DNA of 33,868 nucleotides from Pirellulales bacterium (GTDB lineage: Bacteria > Planctomycetota > Planctomycetia > Pirellulales > UBA1268), in contig JAFMIU010000006.1 of assembly GCA_017853835.1 (NCBI GenBank), positions 64,340 to 98,207 on the forward strand. The letters run 5' to 3'. The notes below the pieces were generated by a model. It was not told where the DNA came from and did no database searches. It saw only the letters and a list, made by a program, of their open reading frames with translations. This document shows, piece by piece, positions 7,791 to 16,494 of the stretch; positions within the stretch are counted from its first letter, which is position 1; each line of letters opens with the position of its first letter. The translations under genes were made by a program, and so were the position numbers.

Positions 7791-8537
7791 TCAGGCGACC
7801 AGCTTCATGGCCGGCTGCTCACCGGTGATGCCCACGATGAACTCCTCGAAGATCTTCACGTCGAGGGCCGAAGCGGTCTCGGCTTCGGGGTGGAACTGCA
7901 CGCCGATCGCGGTCCAGTTCTCCACACAGCTTTCAATCGCCTCGATCACGCCGTCCGGCGCCCGCGCGGTCACGCGGAAGCTTCGGGCCACGTCGTCGAT
8001 CGCCATGTGGTGCATGCTGTTCACGCGGATCTCGCCGTCGCCGTAAACCCGCTCCATCGCGGAGCCTCGCTCGACGAGCAGGGCGTGCCGGTGGGCAAGG
8101 TCGGTCGGATCCTTGTGCGGGATCGCCTTCGGGCAATCCTCGGGCAGGTGGAGAAAGAGCGTGCCACCGGCGGTGACGTTCAGCAGCTGCATGCCGCTGC
8201 CGATCGCCAGCACCGGCATGTGCCGCTCGTAGATGTGCTTGGCGAGCATGCGGTCGAAGTCCTCGCGACGGGAATCCATCGGGCGGACCGACGGATGGGG
8301 CATGTAGCCGTCACGACGCGGATCGAGGTCGGCACCACCGACCATCACGACCCCATCGAGCAGGTCGAGGAGGCGAACCACGTCGTCCTCGTCGGCGAGG
8401 GGCGGCAGGATCACCGGAATGCCACCCGAGGCGATGATGCCGTCGTAGTAGCCGGCGGCGACGAACGACAGGGCGGCGTGCTCCTTGCGGGTGGCGCGGT
8501 AGTCCGTGTTGATGCCGATGAGAGGCTTGGCTGCCAT
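7791..8537 (-). CDS. Peptidase C26 (gamma-glutamyl hydrolase-like) protein lacking the catalytic cysteine
   Basis: The 248-residue product follows the class-I glutamine-amidotransferase fold used by gamma-glutamyl-GABA hydrolase (PuuD-like). It opens KPLIGINTDYR, has VMVGGADLDP, then the nucleophile elbow, and VNSMHHMAIDDVA and VQFHPEAE near the end. The elbow reads VLAIGSGMQLLNV. Active members carry G-I-C-R-G-x-Q, so the nucleophile position is Gly113 (codon GGC at 8201-8199) and the next residue is Ser114. His216 and Glu218 of the triad remain. It is therefore predicted inactive as a thiol hydrolase, or to act by another mechanism. The ATG at 8537 has GGAGGA ten bases upstream. The leader holds a terminator-like hairpin. 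Confidence 0.88.
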   Translation of the reverse strand: MAAKPLIGINTDYRATRKEHAALSFVAAGYYDGIIASGGIPVILPPLADEDDVVRLLDLLDGVVMVGGADLDPRRDGYMPHPSVRPMDSRREDFDRMLAKHIYERHMPVLAIGSGMQLLNVTAGGTLFLHLPEDCPKAIPHKDPTDLAHRHALLVERGSAMERVYGDGEIRVNSMHHMAIDDVARSFRVTARAPDGVIEAIESCVENWTAIGVQFHPEAETASALDVKIFEEFIVGITGEQPAMKLVA

Positions 8538-8556
8538 GGATTTCGAATCCTCCGTG

Positions 8557-8581
8557 AAAAAAGCCCGACGTCCCTGTCGGG
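8557..8581 (-). terminator. Intrinsic-terminator-like hairpin in the leader of the C26-like gene
   Basis: On the minus strand a 6-bp stem CCCGAC/GTCGGG (8581-8576 and 8569-8564) with a 6-base loop is followed by C and six T residues (8562-8557). The T run ends three bases before the GGAGGA ribosome site of the gene starting at 8537. It could end transcripts from the methyltransferase gene, act as an attenuator, or cap the 5' end of a short mRNA. Confidence 0.6.
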
Positions 8582-8590
8582 TTGGCGGCG

Positions 8591-8618
8591 AACGTACCGG
8601 CCGCAAGAGCAATGACAA
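8591..8618 (-). promoter_or_regulatory. Possible promoter of the C26-like gene
   Basis: Minus-strand TTGTCA (8618-8613), 16 bases, then TACGTT (8596-8591). The -35 box is one base from consensus, but the -10 box is weak. A start near 8584 would place the terminator-like hairpin at the very 5' end of the mRNA. Confidence 0.3.
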
Positions 8619-8632
8619 GCATTTTTCGGATT

Positions 8633-8691
8633 TTGTGGTGCCACCGGCGATGGCACCACAAGATGGAGTGCTAGCACGGCCGGTGCTAGCA
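8633..8691. repeat. Two tandem perfect inverted repeats between methyltransferase and C26-like genes
   Basis: The first has 11-bp arms TTGTGGTGCCA (8633-8643) and TGGCACCACAA (8651-8661) around a 7-base loop. The second has 9-bp arms TGCTAGCAC (8669-8677) and GTGCTAGCA (8683-8691) around 5 bases. Neither is followed by a T run on either strand, so they are not classic terminators. They could be mRNA-stabilising stems or protein-binding operators. Confidence 0.6.
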
Positions 8692-8715
8692 GCCAACTCC
8701 TGGGAACCAGACGTT

Positions 8716-9363
8716 TCAGGCGGGGTGGGAGACCCGAAACATGTCGATGACGGGGCCCGTGGTGGTCCCGCGTGGCCGACGGGACCGCTGCCGCGCCACA
8801 CCAAGCCCGGCCTCCCGCACCGCGGGCTCGAAGTTCACCGCCCTGGCGCGGCCTGGATCGGCCACGAGCGCCACGCCGCCGGGGGCGAGGACGCGGGCGA
8901 TCACCGCCGCCAGCGCCTCGGCATGATGCCGCTCGTAGAGCACGTCGGCCGCCACCACGAGATCGAAGGTGGGCAGGTCGTCGGGAAGACACCGCCAGTC
9001 GAGCAGCAGCGTCCCGAGGGCAGAAGCCCCGTTGCGTTCGGCGTTGTACCTGGCCCCCTCGAGCGCATCGTCCTCATAGTCGCTGGCCACCGCCTGAAAT
9101 CCGCGTCGCTGACCGACGATGGCCGGCAGGGCGACCCCGCACCCCAGCTCGAGGAGGCTGCGTCCCTCCGGATCCATCGCCTGAATATCCTCAGCGAGCA
9201 CCACGGCCGACTCCCACACGTTGGCCCAGTAGGGAATCCGCTCGTCCCGCTCGAACGCCTCGACGTCGATGAGGGCGTCGAGGTCGGGTGGCAGCCAGAA
9301 CGTGAGCGGATCGCCACCGACGTCGATCACCCTGGGCAGCGGCTCAAATCGTTCGTAGCCCAT
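8716..9363 (-). CDS. Class-I SAM-dependent methyltransferase (METTL21/Nnt1-like)
   Basis: The 215-residue product has the SAM-binding glycine loop [13 protein letters not shown] at residues 70-82, the acidic residue after strand two in ASDYEDDAL (about 95), and the family block [19 protein letters not shown] near 133-151. The upstream segment [14 protein letters not shown] is typical of the METTL21/Nnt1 group, which includes protein-lysine and nicotinamide methyltransferases. The substrate here is unknown. I take the ATG at 9363 because GGAGG lies nine bases upstream. An ATG at 9372 overlaps that ribosome site. It diverges from glgB and lies upstream of the C26-like gene, separated by a hairpin-rich 178-base spacer. 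A minus-strand TACAAT box at 9466-9461 may be its -10 element. Confidence 0.85.
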   Translation of the reverse strand: MGYERFEPLPRVIDVGGDPLTFWLPPDLDALIDVEAFERDERIPYWANVWESAVVLAEDIQAMDPEGRSLLELGCGVALPAIVGQRRGFQAVASDYEDDALEGARYNAERNGASALGTLLLDWRCLPDDLPTFDLVVAADVLYERHHAEALAAVIARVLAPGGVALVADPGRARAVNFEPAVREAGLGVARQRSRRPRGTTTGPVIDMFRVSHPA

Positions 9364-9497
9364 CGTCAGCATCCTCCGTCCGCACATTCGGCACGACCGT
9401 CGCCCCGTTGTTCTCCCGGCGCCCACGGGAGAGCCGCGCGAAGCTCTGTCGTGTGGCACGATTGTACGGTTCTCCCTCCCGCCACCAGACCATCGCC

Positions 9498-11384
9498 ATG
9501 CTGACCGACTACGACCTTCATCTCATCGGCGAAGGCCGTCACTGGACGATCTACGAACGGCTCGGCGCCCAGCTGGAAACCCACGACGGGGTCCGCGGCG
9601 TCACCTTCGCGGTCTGGGCCCCCAACGCCACCTCGGTGGCCGTCGTGGGCGATTTCAACGGCTGGGATGGCTCCCGTCACCGGATGATGAAGCGGATCCC
9701 GTCGGGCATCTGGGAGCTGTTCATCCCCGGAATGTCGGTGGGCGAGCTCTACAAGTATCGGGTGGAGTCGGCGGAGGGCGTTTCCGACCGCACCGATCCC
9801 TTCGGCTTCGGCGCGGAGACGCCGCCACGCACAGCCTCCCGCGTGATCGACCTCAGCACCTACCATTGGCAGGATCAGGAGTGGATGGCCACCCGTGCCG
9901 CCCGCCAAACCCTCGCCTCGCCGATCAGCATCTACGAGGTGCACCTCGGCAGCTGGCGACGGCCCGGCGACGACCCCCATCGCTGGCTGTCGTATGCCGA
10001 CCTCGAACGGGAGCTCGTGCCCTACGTCGTGGACATGGGCTTCACGCACGTCGAGTTCATGCCGCCGACGGAGCATCCCCTCTCCGCCAGCTGGGGCTAC
10101 CAGACGATCGGGCTGTTCGCGGCCACCAGCCGGTTCGGCCCGCCCCAGGCATTCATGTCGCTGGTCGATGCCTTCCATCGGGCGGGCATCGGCGTGATCA
10201 TCGACTGGGTGCCGGCCCACTTCCCCAAGGATGGCCATGGCCTTCGGCGGTTCGATGGCACGGCGCTCTACGAACACGAGGATCCCCGCAAGGGCGAACA
10301 CCCCGACTGGGGAACGATGATCTTCAACTACGGCCGCAACGAGGTGTCGAACTACCTCATCGCGAGCGGCCTCTTCTGGCTCGACCGCTACCACATCGAT
10401 GGGCTCCGCGTCGATGCCGTGGCCTCGATGCTCTATCTCGACTACAGCCGCAAGGATGGCGAGTGGGAGCCCAACTGCTTCGGGGGCCGCGAAAACCTCG
10501 AGGCGATCGAGTTTCTCAAAACCTTCAACATCCAGGTCCACGAGCGGTTTCCCGGCACCCTCACGTTCGCGGAGGAATCGACGGCGTGGCCTGGCGTCTC
10601 GCGGCCCACCTTCACCGGCGGCCTCGGTTTCAGCCTCAAGTGGAACATGGGCTGGATGAACGACAGCCTCCGCTACATGCGGCACGATCCGATCCACCGC
10701 AAGTATCACCACGACGAGCTGACCTTCAGCCTCATCTACGCCTTCCACGAAAACTTCGTCCTCCCGCTCTCCCACGACGAGGTGGTGCACGGGAAGGGCT
10801 CGCTCATCGGCCAGATGGCGGGCGACGACTGGCAGAAGTTCGCCAACCTCCGGCTCCTCTATGCCTACATGTGGTGCCACCCCGGCAAAAAGCTCTTGTT
10901 CATGGGGGGCGAGTTTGGCCAGCGTGCCGAGTGGAACTTCGACGAGAGCCTGCAGTGGCACCTCACCGAGTTCGCTCCCCATTCGGGCCTCGCTCGCCTC
11001 GTGGCCGACCTCAATGGCCTCGTGCGACGCGAGAAATCGCTGCACGAACTCGATGTCGACGGCCGCGGCTTCGAGTGGGTCGACTGCCACACCTGGCAGG
11101 ACAGCACGCTCTCGTTCCTCCGCAAGGCGGAGGACCCGAACGACTTCACGCTCGTCTGCTGCAACTTCACCCCCGTCCCACGGAAGGGCTATCGCGTGGG
11201 AGTACCCTGCGGGGGCGTCTACGACGAGGTCTTCAACGCCGATGCGGCCATCTACGGCGGCACCAACCTCGGCAATGGCGGCGTGATCACCGCCGACGCG
11301 AAGCCGCACCACGGCCGCGACCACTCGCTCACTCTCACGCTCCCGCCCCTGGGGGCGGTCGTGCTCAAACCACGGCGCGGGTAG
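9498..11384 (+). CDS. glgB: 1,4-alpha-glucan branching enzyme, short form
   Basis: GlgB cuts alpha-1,4-glucan chains and rejoins them as alpha-1,6 branches in glycogen synthesis. The 628-residue product starts with a CBM48 module ([22 protein letters not shown], about residues 35-56), then the GH13 barrel. The catalytic residues are Asp306 in [11 protein letters not shown], Glu359 in AEESTAWPG and Asp427 in [10 protein letters not shown]. Their spacing of 53 and 121 residues equals that of E. coli GlgB as I remember it. The C-terminal beta domain ends [16 protein letters not shown]. The extra N-terminal module of the 730-residue forms is absent. The ATG at 9498 gives a normal family N-terminus. 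No other glycogen gene lies nearby, and the gene is convergent with its neighbour, 6 bases away. Confidence 0.96.
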   Translation: MLTDYDLHLIGEGRHWTIYERLGAQLETHDGVRGVTFAVWAPNATSVAVVGDFNGWDGSRHRMMKRIPSGIWELFIPGMSVGELYKYRVESAEGVSDRTDPFGFGAETPPRTASRVIDLSTYHWQDQEWMATRAARQTLASPISIYEVHLGSWRRPGDDPHRWLSYADLERELVPYVVDMGFTHVEFMPPTEHPLSASWGYQTIGLFAATSRFGPPQAFMSLVDAFHRAGIGVIIDWVPAHFPKDGHGLRRFDGTALYEHEDPRKGEHPDWGTMIFNYGRNEVSNYLIASGLFWLDRYHIDGLRVDAVASMLYLDYSRKDGEWEPNCFGGRENLEAIEFLKTFNIQVHERFPGTLTFAEESTAWPGVSRPTFTGGLGFSLKWNMGWMNDSLRYMRHDPIHRKYHHDELTFSLIYAFHENFVLPLSHDEVVHGKGSLIGQMAGDDWQKFANLRLLYAYMWCHPGKKLLFMGGEFGQRAEWNFDESLQWHLTEFAPHSGLARLVADLNGLVRREKSLHELDVDGRGFEWVDCHTWQDSTLSFLRKAEDPNDFTLVCCNFTPVPRKGYRVGVPCGGVYDEVFNADAAIYGGTNLGNGGVITADAKPHHGRDHSLTLTLPPLGAVVLKPRRG

Positions 11385-11390
11385 CCCGAC

Positions 11391-13508
11391 TCACTCGAAC
11401 TCGGCAACGCGGGGATCCCGCTGCCATGCGAGCGCGTGCTTCTCCTTCACCGAGGCCACCCAGCGGTCATACGCCTCGCGGACATCGCTTTCGGCGACGG
11501 TCTCGAGCCGACGCGGATCCTGTGAGGCTGCCAGGAAGAGCTCCCGGAGCTGCGCCTCCTCTGGCTCGAGCGACACGACGCGAACCGCATAGCAGACCGT
11601 CTGGGGCTCGTTGAACGCCGCGGCGGCCTGCCCGGCCTCGAGCGAAAAAACAGCCTCCATGATCTCCGTGCCGGGCATCGCCAGACCATTGGGCTGGGAG
11701 AGCTCCGGCGCCGAGCCGAACGGCGCGGTGCCACGCGACAGCCAGGTGAACGGCCCCACGTTTTCCACCTCGAGCCCCCCGCGTGCAGCCGCCACCTCGG
11801 CGAGGGTCTTGCCCTGCTTGGCCTCGGCGACCAGCTCCTCCGCCGCCTTTCGGGCCAGCGGACGGGCCTCGACGATCCGCCATGCCCGAAGCACCTCCTC
11901 GCGGGCGGTCTGGAACGACGGCACAAACTCCGGCTGATCCTCCGTCTTCCACGAGAGGTATCGATTGCCGTCGATGTCGCGGGTGGTGACGGTTTGGAGC
12001 AAGGGCACGTTGCGACCGAACATCAGGTCGACCCACCGCTGCTGCCGCACGCCAAACTCGCGGGAGACCGAAAACTGGAAACTCCCGCCCACGCCGCCCG
12101 CGGCCATCGCATCGGAAGCGCTGACGAGATCCGACGTGCTGCCGTCGAGCCCCTGGGTCGCCGCGATCGCCTTCACGCTCGGTGGCGTCGGAGCCTGCCC
12201 GGATCCTTCACCCTCCACCTGCCAGAGCGCGAGCGACTCGCCGTACTTCGCCACATCGGTCTTCACGGCATCGAAAATCGCACCGATGCGACGCTCGACC
12301 GCCTCGTCGGTAAGCCGCTCCACGATGTCATCCCGCACCTTGTCGAGCGGCTCAAACTCGCCATCGTCGGCCGAGGCGGCCTCCGCTGAGGTCGCTGCGG
12401 CCGCGTCGGCACCCGTCCCGGCCCCCGTCTCAGCATCCTTCCCGGCATCCTTCCCGGCATCGCCGGAAGGCTGCTTGAAGGCGACCGTCCGCACGCGGAG
12501 CCGGCCGGTCGATGAGGCGCCGTCTTTCGTGGCTGCGCCGGCCTTGTCGTCACCGGCCTTGCCCTCGTCGGCTGGCTGCTTCGACTCGGCATCCGCATCC
12601 TTCGCGTCGCCAGCCGCAGCATCGCCATCCGTCGACGATTCCTCGGTCTTCGCCTTGTAGAGCGTGGCCTTTCGCTCGTCGTAAAACGCCTTCACCTGCT
12701 CGTCGGTGATCTTGGCCTTCTCTTCATCGTGAAACACGTCGGCCTTCGCCACGAGCACGTCGTACCGCACGCGATGTGGCTGCTTGAAGCCCGGATCGGC
12801 ACTGCGGGCGACAGGGAGCTCGTCTTGGAACCGCTCGAAAAACTTCCGAAGAGCCTCCTCCGACGGTTCCGGCACCTTGTCAATGAACCGCTCGACGACC
12901 ACCGGCACGGCCTCCACGGTGGCCCCCTGCTCAAGCCGGCGGAAGTAATCCCAGCGCAGCCCCGGCGGGGCGCCGGCAAAACCAAGGCCTCCAACCAGAA
13001 GCATCTCCACGCGGCGGGCCATCAGGGCCGTGCGCATGGCATCGAAGATGTCAGACTGCGAGATGCCGGTTCGGCTGCCGATCGCGGAGACGATCTGCTC
13101 GAACTGCTGCGGCTTCACGAGATCGTTGGTCCAGTCCTTGAGAAACTGATTGATGGCGTCGTTGCTCACGACGATGCCATTGGCTTCGGCCTCCTTGGCA
13201 AGGACGAGCGTGTCGACGACATCGGCCTCGTCATCCGGCAGACGGACCCGCGACGGATCCTGCCCGGACATCGCCAGGGCCGTCACCAGAAACTGGTTCA
13301 TCGCCTTCCGTTGCCAGACGGCGCGGCGGAGCCCGCTCTCCCGGAGCCCGCCCCCCTTCCACTCGACCGCCACCGGGTCTGGACCGCCTCGGCCGGCCCC
13401 CATCTGGAGAAACGGGGGAAGCACGAAGAAGGCGAGCATGGCCATGATCGCCAGGGCGGCGAGGGCCATTCTCTCGTACTGCCGAAATAATCCGAACGAA
13501 CCGGCCAT
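11391..13508 (-). CDS. Membrane-anchored SurA/PpiD-like protein without a clear parvulin domain
   Basis: The 705-residue product has one N-terminal membrane span (ALAALAIMAMLAFFVLPPFL, about residues 15-34), as in PpiD, with the rest presumably periplasmic. Residues about 60-200 resemble the SurA N-terminal chaperone helices (DTLVLAKEAEANGIVVSNDAINQFL). A low-complexity Ala/Asp/Lys/Glu region fills about 290-400. The C-terminal third resembles the end of PpiD (ARKAAEELVAEAKQGKTLAEVAAARGGL). I cannot find the parvulin signature, so foldase activity is doubtful and an outer-membrane-protein chaperone role is inferred. The ATG at 13508 has AGGCGG upstream. A 12-base direct repeat (gcatccttcccg, twice, 12433-12456) lies inside the low-complexity part. 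It diverges from topA. Confidence 0.75.
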   Translation of the reverse strand: MAGSFGLFRQYERMALAALAIMAMLAFFVLPPFLQMGAGRGGPDPVAVEWKGGGLRESGLRRAVWQRKAMNQFLVTALAMSGQDPSRVRLPDDEADVVDTLVLAKEAEANGIVVSNDAINQFLKDWTNDLVKPQQFEQIVSAIGSRTGISQSDIFDAMRTALMARRVEMLLVGGLGFAGAPPGLRWDYFRRLEQGATVEAVPVVVERFIDKVPEPSEEALRKFFERFQDELPVARSADPGFKQPHRVRYDVLVAKADVFHDEEKAKITDEQVKAFYDERKATLYKAKTEESSTDGDAAAGDAKDADAESKQPADEGKAGDDKAGAATKDGASSTGRLRVRTVAFKQPSGDAGKDAGKDAETGAGTGADAAAATSAEAASADDGEFEPLDKVRDDIVERLTDEAVERRIGAIFDAVKTDVAKYGESLALWQVEGEGSGQAPTPPSVKAIAATQGLDGSTSDLVSASDAMAAGGVGGSFQFSVSREFGVRQQRWVDLMFGRNVPLLQTVTTRDIDGNRYLSWKTEDQPEFVPSFQTAREEVLRAWRIVEARPLARKAAEELVAEAKQGKTLAEVAAARGGLEVENVGPFTWLSRGTAPFGSAPELSQPNGLAMPGTEIMEAVFSLEAGQAAAAFNEPQTVCYAVRVVSLEPEEAQLRELFLAASQDPRRLETVAESDVREAYDRWVASVKEKHALAWQRDPRVAEFE

Positions 13509-13552
13509 GGGACCGCCTGTAGGCTGTTGCCCGACGGGCAAACCGCCGAGGC

Positions 13553-13582
13553 TTGACAAGGAAAGTGCGCCGAGGGTAACGC
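13553..13582 (+). promoter_or_regulatory. Candidate topA promoter
   Basis: TTGACA at 13553-13558, an 18-base spacer, then TAACGC at 13577-13582. The -35 box is a perfect consensus; the -10 box and spacer are less good. A start near 13589 would leave a topA leader of about 105 bases. Confidence 0.5.
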
Positions 13583-13608
13583 TGTCTCGGGTCGGCAGCG
13601 AGCCGCAG

Positions 13609-13636
13609 ATTGTAGCGCCAGGGCTGTTGGCGCCAA
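13609..13636 (-). promoter_or_regulatory. Candidate promoter of the SurA/PpiD-like gene with overlapping palindrome
   Basis: Minus-strand TTGGCG (13636-13631), 16 bases, TACAAT (13614-13609). The -35 box lies inside the perfect palindrome TTGGCGCCAA (13627-13636), a possible operator. A second inverted repeat TTGCCC-gac-GGGCAA at 13527-13541 lies in the leader, just upstream of the ribosome site. Confidence 0.5.
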
Positions 13637-13695
13637 TCCCGAACCACGTTTCCGCACCCTTCCGGCCCCTTGGCCACCACACCGCGACACCCACC

Positions 13696-16494
13696 ATGGC
13701 AAAGAAAATGGCGAAGCGAGCAGCAGGCGGACGGAAGGGCGGAGCCCGCTCGACGGCGGCCAGCCCACGGGGTTCGGCCGTCCCCAAGGGCGACTACGAA
13801 CTGGTCATCGTCGAGAGCCCGGCGAAGGCCAAGACCATCGAGAAGTACCTCGGTCCGGGCTTTGTCGTGAAGGCCTCGATCGGCCATATCCGCGATCTCC
13901 CCAGCCGTGCCCCGAAGGGCTCGAAGCAGCCGGTTCCGGGCGTGGACCTCGACAACGACTTCGCCCCGGAGTACGAGGTCGACAGCGACAAGACTCGAAC
14001 CGTCACCGAGCTCAAGAAACTCGCGAAGGGGGCCAGCGACATCTGGTTCGCCACCGACTTGGATCGCGAAGGGGAGGCCATCGCCTGGCACCTCACGCAG
14101 GTTCTCGATGTCGACCCCCACAAAGCCAAACGAGTGACCTTCGACGCCATCACCAAGTCGGAGGTCCAGCGTGCCTTCCAGCATCCGCGGGCCATCAACA
14201 TGCCCCGCGTCGAGGCCCAGCAGGCACGGCGGATCGTGGACCGGATCGTGGGCTATCAGGTCTCGCCGATCCTCTGGAAGAAGGTGGCCGGCGGGCTTTC
14301 GGCGGGGCGCGTCCAGAGCGTCGCCACCCGCATCGTCGTCGATCGTGAACAGGAAATCCGCGACTTCACCCCGTCGGAGTCGTGGGAAATCTCGGGGGGC
14401 ATGACCTTCGACGTCGATCGGTCCGAGCCGCTTCATGCCGACTGGGTCTCGTTCATGGCCCAACGCGACGACCGCGGTCGCCCGCCGCTGGTGCGCGACC
14501 GCATGGCCTGGCTTGCCGATCACCGGTCGTTGAACTGCGACCTCGTGGAGGTCGCTGGACGATCCCTGAAGATCGAGGCGGAAAACACCTCGACCGTCGA
14601 CCTCACGGCCGATGCCCGCGCTGCCGCCGAGGCTGCAGGACTGATCGACATCCGGGAGGAACGATCCACCGACGAGTCGGGCAAGGGACGCGGCCGCTCC
14701 ATCGTGAAGCTCACCGGCCGCCCCGATCCCCGGGCCCGATTCACCGTGGAATCGATCGACGTCACCCGCACCCGATCGAAGCCGTTTCCCCCCTTCATCA
14801 CGAGCACGCTGCAACAGGCCGCGAGCAGCCGGCTCGGCATGTCCACCGACCGCACCATGCGGATCGCCCAGCAGCTCTACGAGGGCATCGATCTGCCCGA
14901 AGAAGGGCGGGTGGGCCTCATCACCTACATGCGAACCGATTCGACGAACCTCTCCGCCGAGGCGGTGGAGATGGCCCGCCGCTACCTTCGGGAACGGCAC
15001 GGCGACGCGTACGTGCCGGGGGCGCCGCGGTCGTATTCGAGCTCCAATGAGGCGGCCCAGGAGGCCCACGAGGCAATCCGGCCCACCGACGCCTTCCGGG
15101 AACCCGATCGCATCGCGTCGGCCCTCAGCGACGAACAGTTGAAGCTGTACCGCCTGATCTGGCAGTGCTTCGTGTCGTGCCAATCGACCGACGCCGAATG
15201 GGACTCCACCAGCGTGAAGATGCGCCGCAGCGACCGCGACACCGGCGCCGTCTTCAAGGCCCACGGCCGCGTCCTGCGGTTCGACGGGTTCTACCGGATC
15301 AGCGGCACGCCCCGCGACGACGGCGACCAGGTGCTCCCGTCGTTCGAGAAGGGGGCCACGCTCGCGCCCTTCGACATCGAGCCGCGTCAGAAGTTTCAGT
15401 CGCCTCCGCCTCGCTACACCGAGGCCACGCTCGTCAAGAAGATGGAGGAGGAGGGCATCGGCAGGCCATCCACCTACGCGAGCATCATCAACGTGATCGA
15501 GAACCGTGGCTACGTCGTCCAGCAAGACCGTCGATTCCATGCCACGGCGATCGGCGAAGCGGTGACCGGCTTCCTCAAGCGGGGCTTTCGCGACCAGTTC
15601 ATCGAGATCGGCTACACCCGCGAGATCGAGCGCGAACTCGACCAGGTGGCCGAGGGGACCAAGAAGTGGACCGACATGCTCCACGAGTTTCACGGCGAAC
15701 TGGTGCCGAAGCTCGAAGTGGCGATGGAGCAGGAGCACGAGAAGGCGAAGTCGGATCCTTCGCCCTACGCCTGCCCCGAATGCGGCCGGCGGCTGGAATA
15801 CCGTCTCGGCGGCAAGGGGGAGTTTCTCTCCTGCAGCGGCTACAACGAGAAGATCATCGACGAGCCGGCCCCGGTGACCACCACCACGGGCAAGGCGAAG
15901 AAGGCGCGGAAGAAGGCGAAGCCGAAGGAACGGCCGGCGTGCACGTTCGCCATGCCGGTCGACCGTCAGCGGCGACCGCTCCTTCCGGAACAGATCGACC
16001 TGCTCTCACCCGCCGGCGTGCCGATGGTGAAGCGGACGGGCCGCTTCGGCGACTTCCTTGTGGAAGACAAGCCGCGGCCGGTGAAGCCCCGCGGCAAGAA
16101 GGCCCAGGAAGCCGCGGCCGCCGAACCGCCGCCGTTCATCCTCAACATCGATCGCAAGGGCTGCATCAAGTATCCGTCGCCGCCGCCGCTCGTCACCGAC
16201 ATCGCGTGCCCGAAGTGTGGTGATCTCATGAACCTCCGCGATGGCAAGCGGGGCCCCTGGCTGGGATGCCGCGCGTTTCCGAAGTGCCGCGGGCGTGAGG
16301 CATTCACCAAGCTCGCCGAGGACCGCCAGAAGGAGCTCACGAAGCAGCTCCAGACCCATCTTGCCGGCCAGACGTCGCTGGCACTGACCCGCCGTGACGC
16401 GACGACCCCTGTGCCCGAGGGCACGCCGGTCGCCTCGCTCACGATGCCCGGCGGCGTCGCCGAACTGAAGCCCTACGACACCAAGGCCTCATAG
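13696..16494 (+). CDS. topA: DNA topoisomerase I (type IA)
   Basis: TopA relaxes negative supercoils by passing strands through a transient 5'-phosphotyrosine break. The 932-residue product starts with a basic Ala/Gly/Lys tail of about 32 residues, then the Toprim domain (LVIVESPAKAKTIEKYLG, and FATDLDREGEAIAWHL with its DxDxE metal residues). The active-site tyrosine is Tyr411 in GLITYMRTDSTNLS. Two zinc-ribbon-like segments follow. The first, near residue 691, has CPECG and SCSGY but no fourth cysteine. The second, near 838, has the full CPKCG and GCRAFPKCRG set. A Lys-rich insert (AKKARKKAKPKE) lies between them. It ends with TAG at 16492-16494, overlapping the convergent acpS stop by 6 bases. 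Confidence 0.97.
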   Translation: MAKKMAKRAAGGRKGGARSTAASPRGSAVPKGDYELVIVESPAKAKTIEKYLGPGFVVKASIGHIRDLPSRAPKGSKQPVPGVDLDNDFAPEYEVDSDKTRTVTELKKLAKGASDIWFATDLDREGEAIAWHLTQVLDVDPHKAKRVTFDAITKSEVQRAFQHPRAINMPRVEAQQARRIVDRIVGYQVSPILWKKVAGGLSAGRVQSVATRIVVDREQEIRDFTPSESWEISGGMTFDVDRSEPLHADWVSFMAQRDDRGRPPLVRDRMAWLADHRSLNCDLVEVAGRSLKIEAENTSTVDLTADARAAAEAAGLIDIREERSTDESGKGRGRSIVKLTGRPDPRARFTVESIDVTRTRSKPFPPFITSTLQQAASSRLGMSTDRTMRIAQQLYEGIDLPEEGRVGLITYMRTDSTNLSAEAVEMARRYLRERHGDAYVPGAPRSYSSSNEAAQEAHEAIRPTDAFREPDRIASALSDEQLKLYRLIWQCFVSCQSTDAEWDSTSVKMRRSDRDTGAVFKAHGRVLRFDGFYRISGTPRDDGDQVLPSFEKGATLAPFDIEPRQKFQSPPPRYTEATLVKKMEEEGIGRPSTYASIINVIENRGYVVQQDRRFHATAIGEAVTGFLKRGFRDQFIEIGYTREIERELDQVAEGTKKWTDMLHEFHGELVPKLEVAMEQEHEKAKSDPSPYACPECGRRLEYRLGGKGEFLSCSGYNEKIIDEPAPVTTTTGKAKKARKKAKPKERPACTFAMPVDRQRRPLLPEQIDLLSPAGVPMVKRTGRFGDFLVEDKPRPVKPRGKKAQEAAAAEPPPFILNIDRKGCIKYPSPPPLVTDIACPKCGDLMNLRDGKRGPWLGCRAFPKCRGREAFTKLAEDRQKELTKQLQTHLAGQTSLALTRRDATTPVPEGTPVASLTMPGGVAELKPYDTKAS

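Noticed and set aside
5141..7828. An 895-codon open frame on the plus strand opposite the protease, hisG and hisE and then running through miaA in another frame
   Set aside because: It is antisense to three well-recognised genes and overlaps a fourth. Its translation is Arg/His/Gly-rich with no family motif. Long antisense frames are expected in GC-rich DNA.
8311..8661. A possible leader peptide or secreted protein reading MLVIALAAGTFAANPTG on the minus strand ahead of the C26-like gene
   Set aside because: The frame runs through the terminator hairpin into an out-of-frame overlap with the C26-like gene and has no ribosome site. The hydrophobic start looks accidental.
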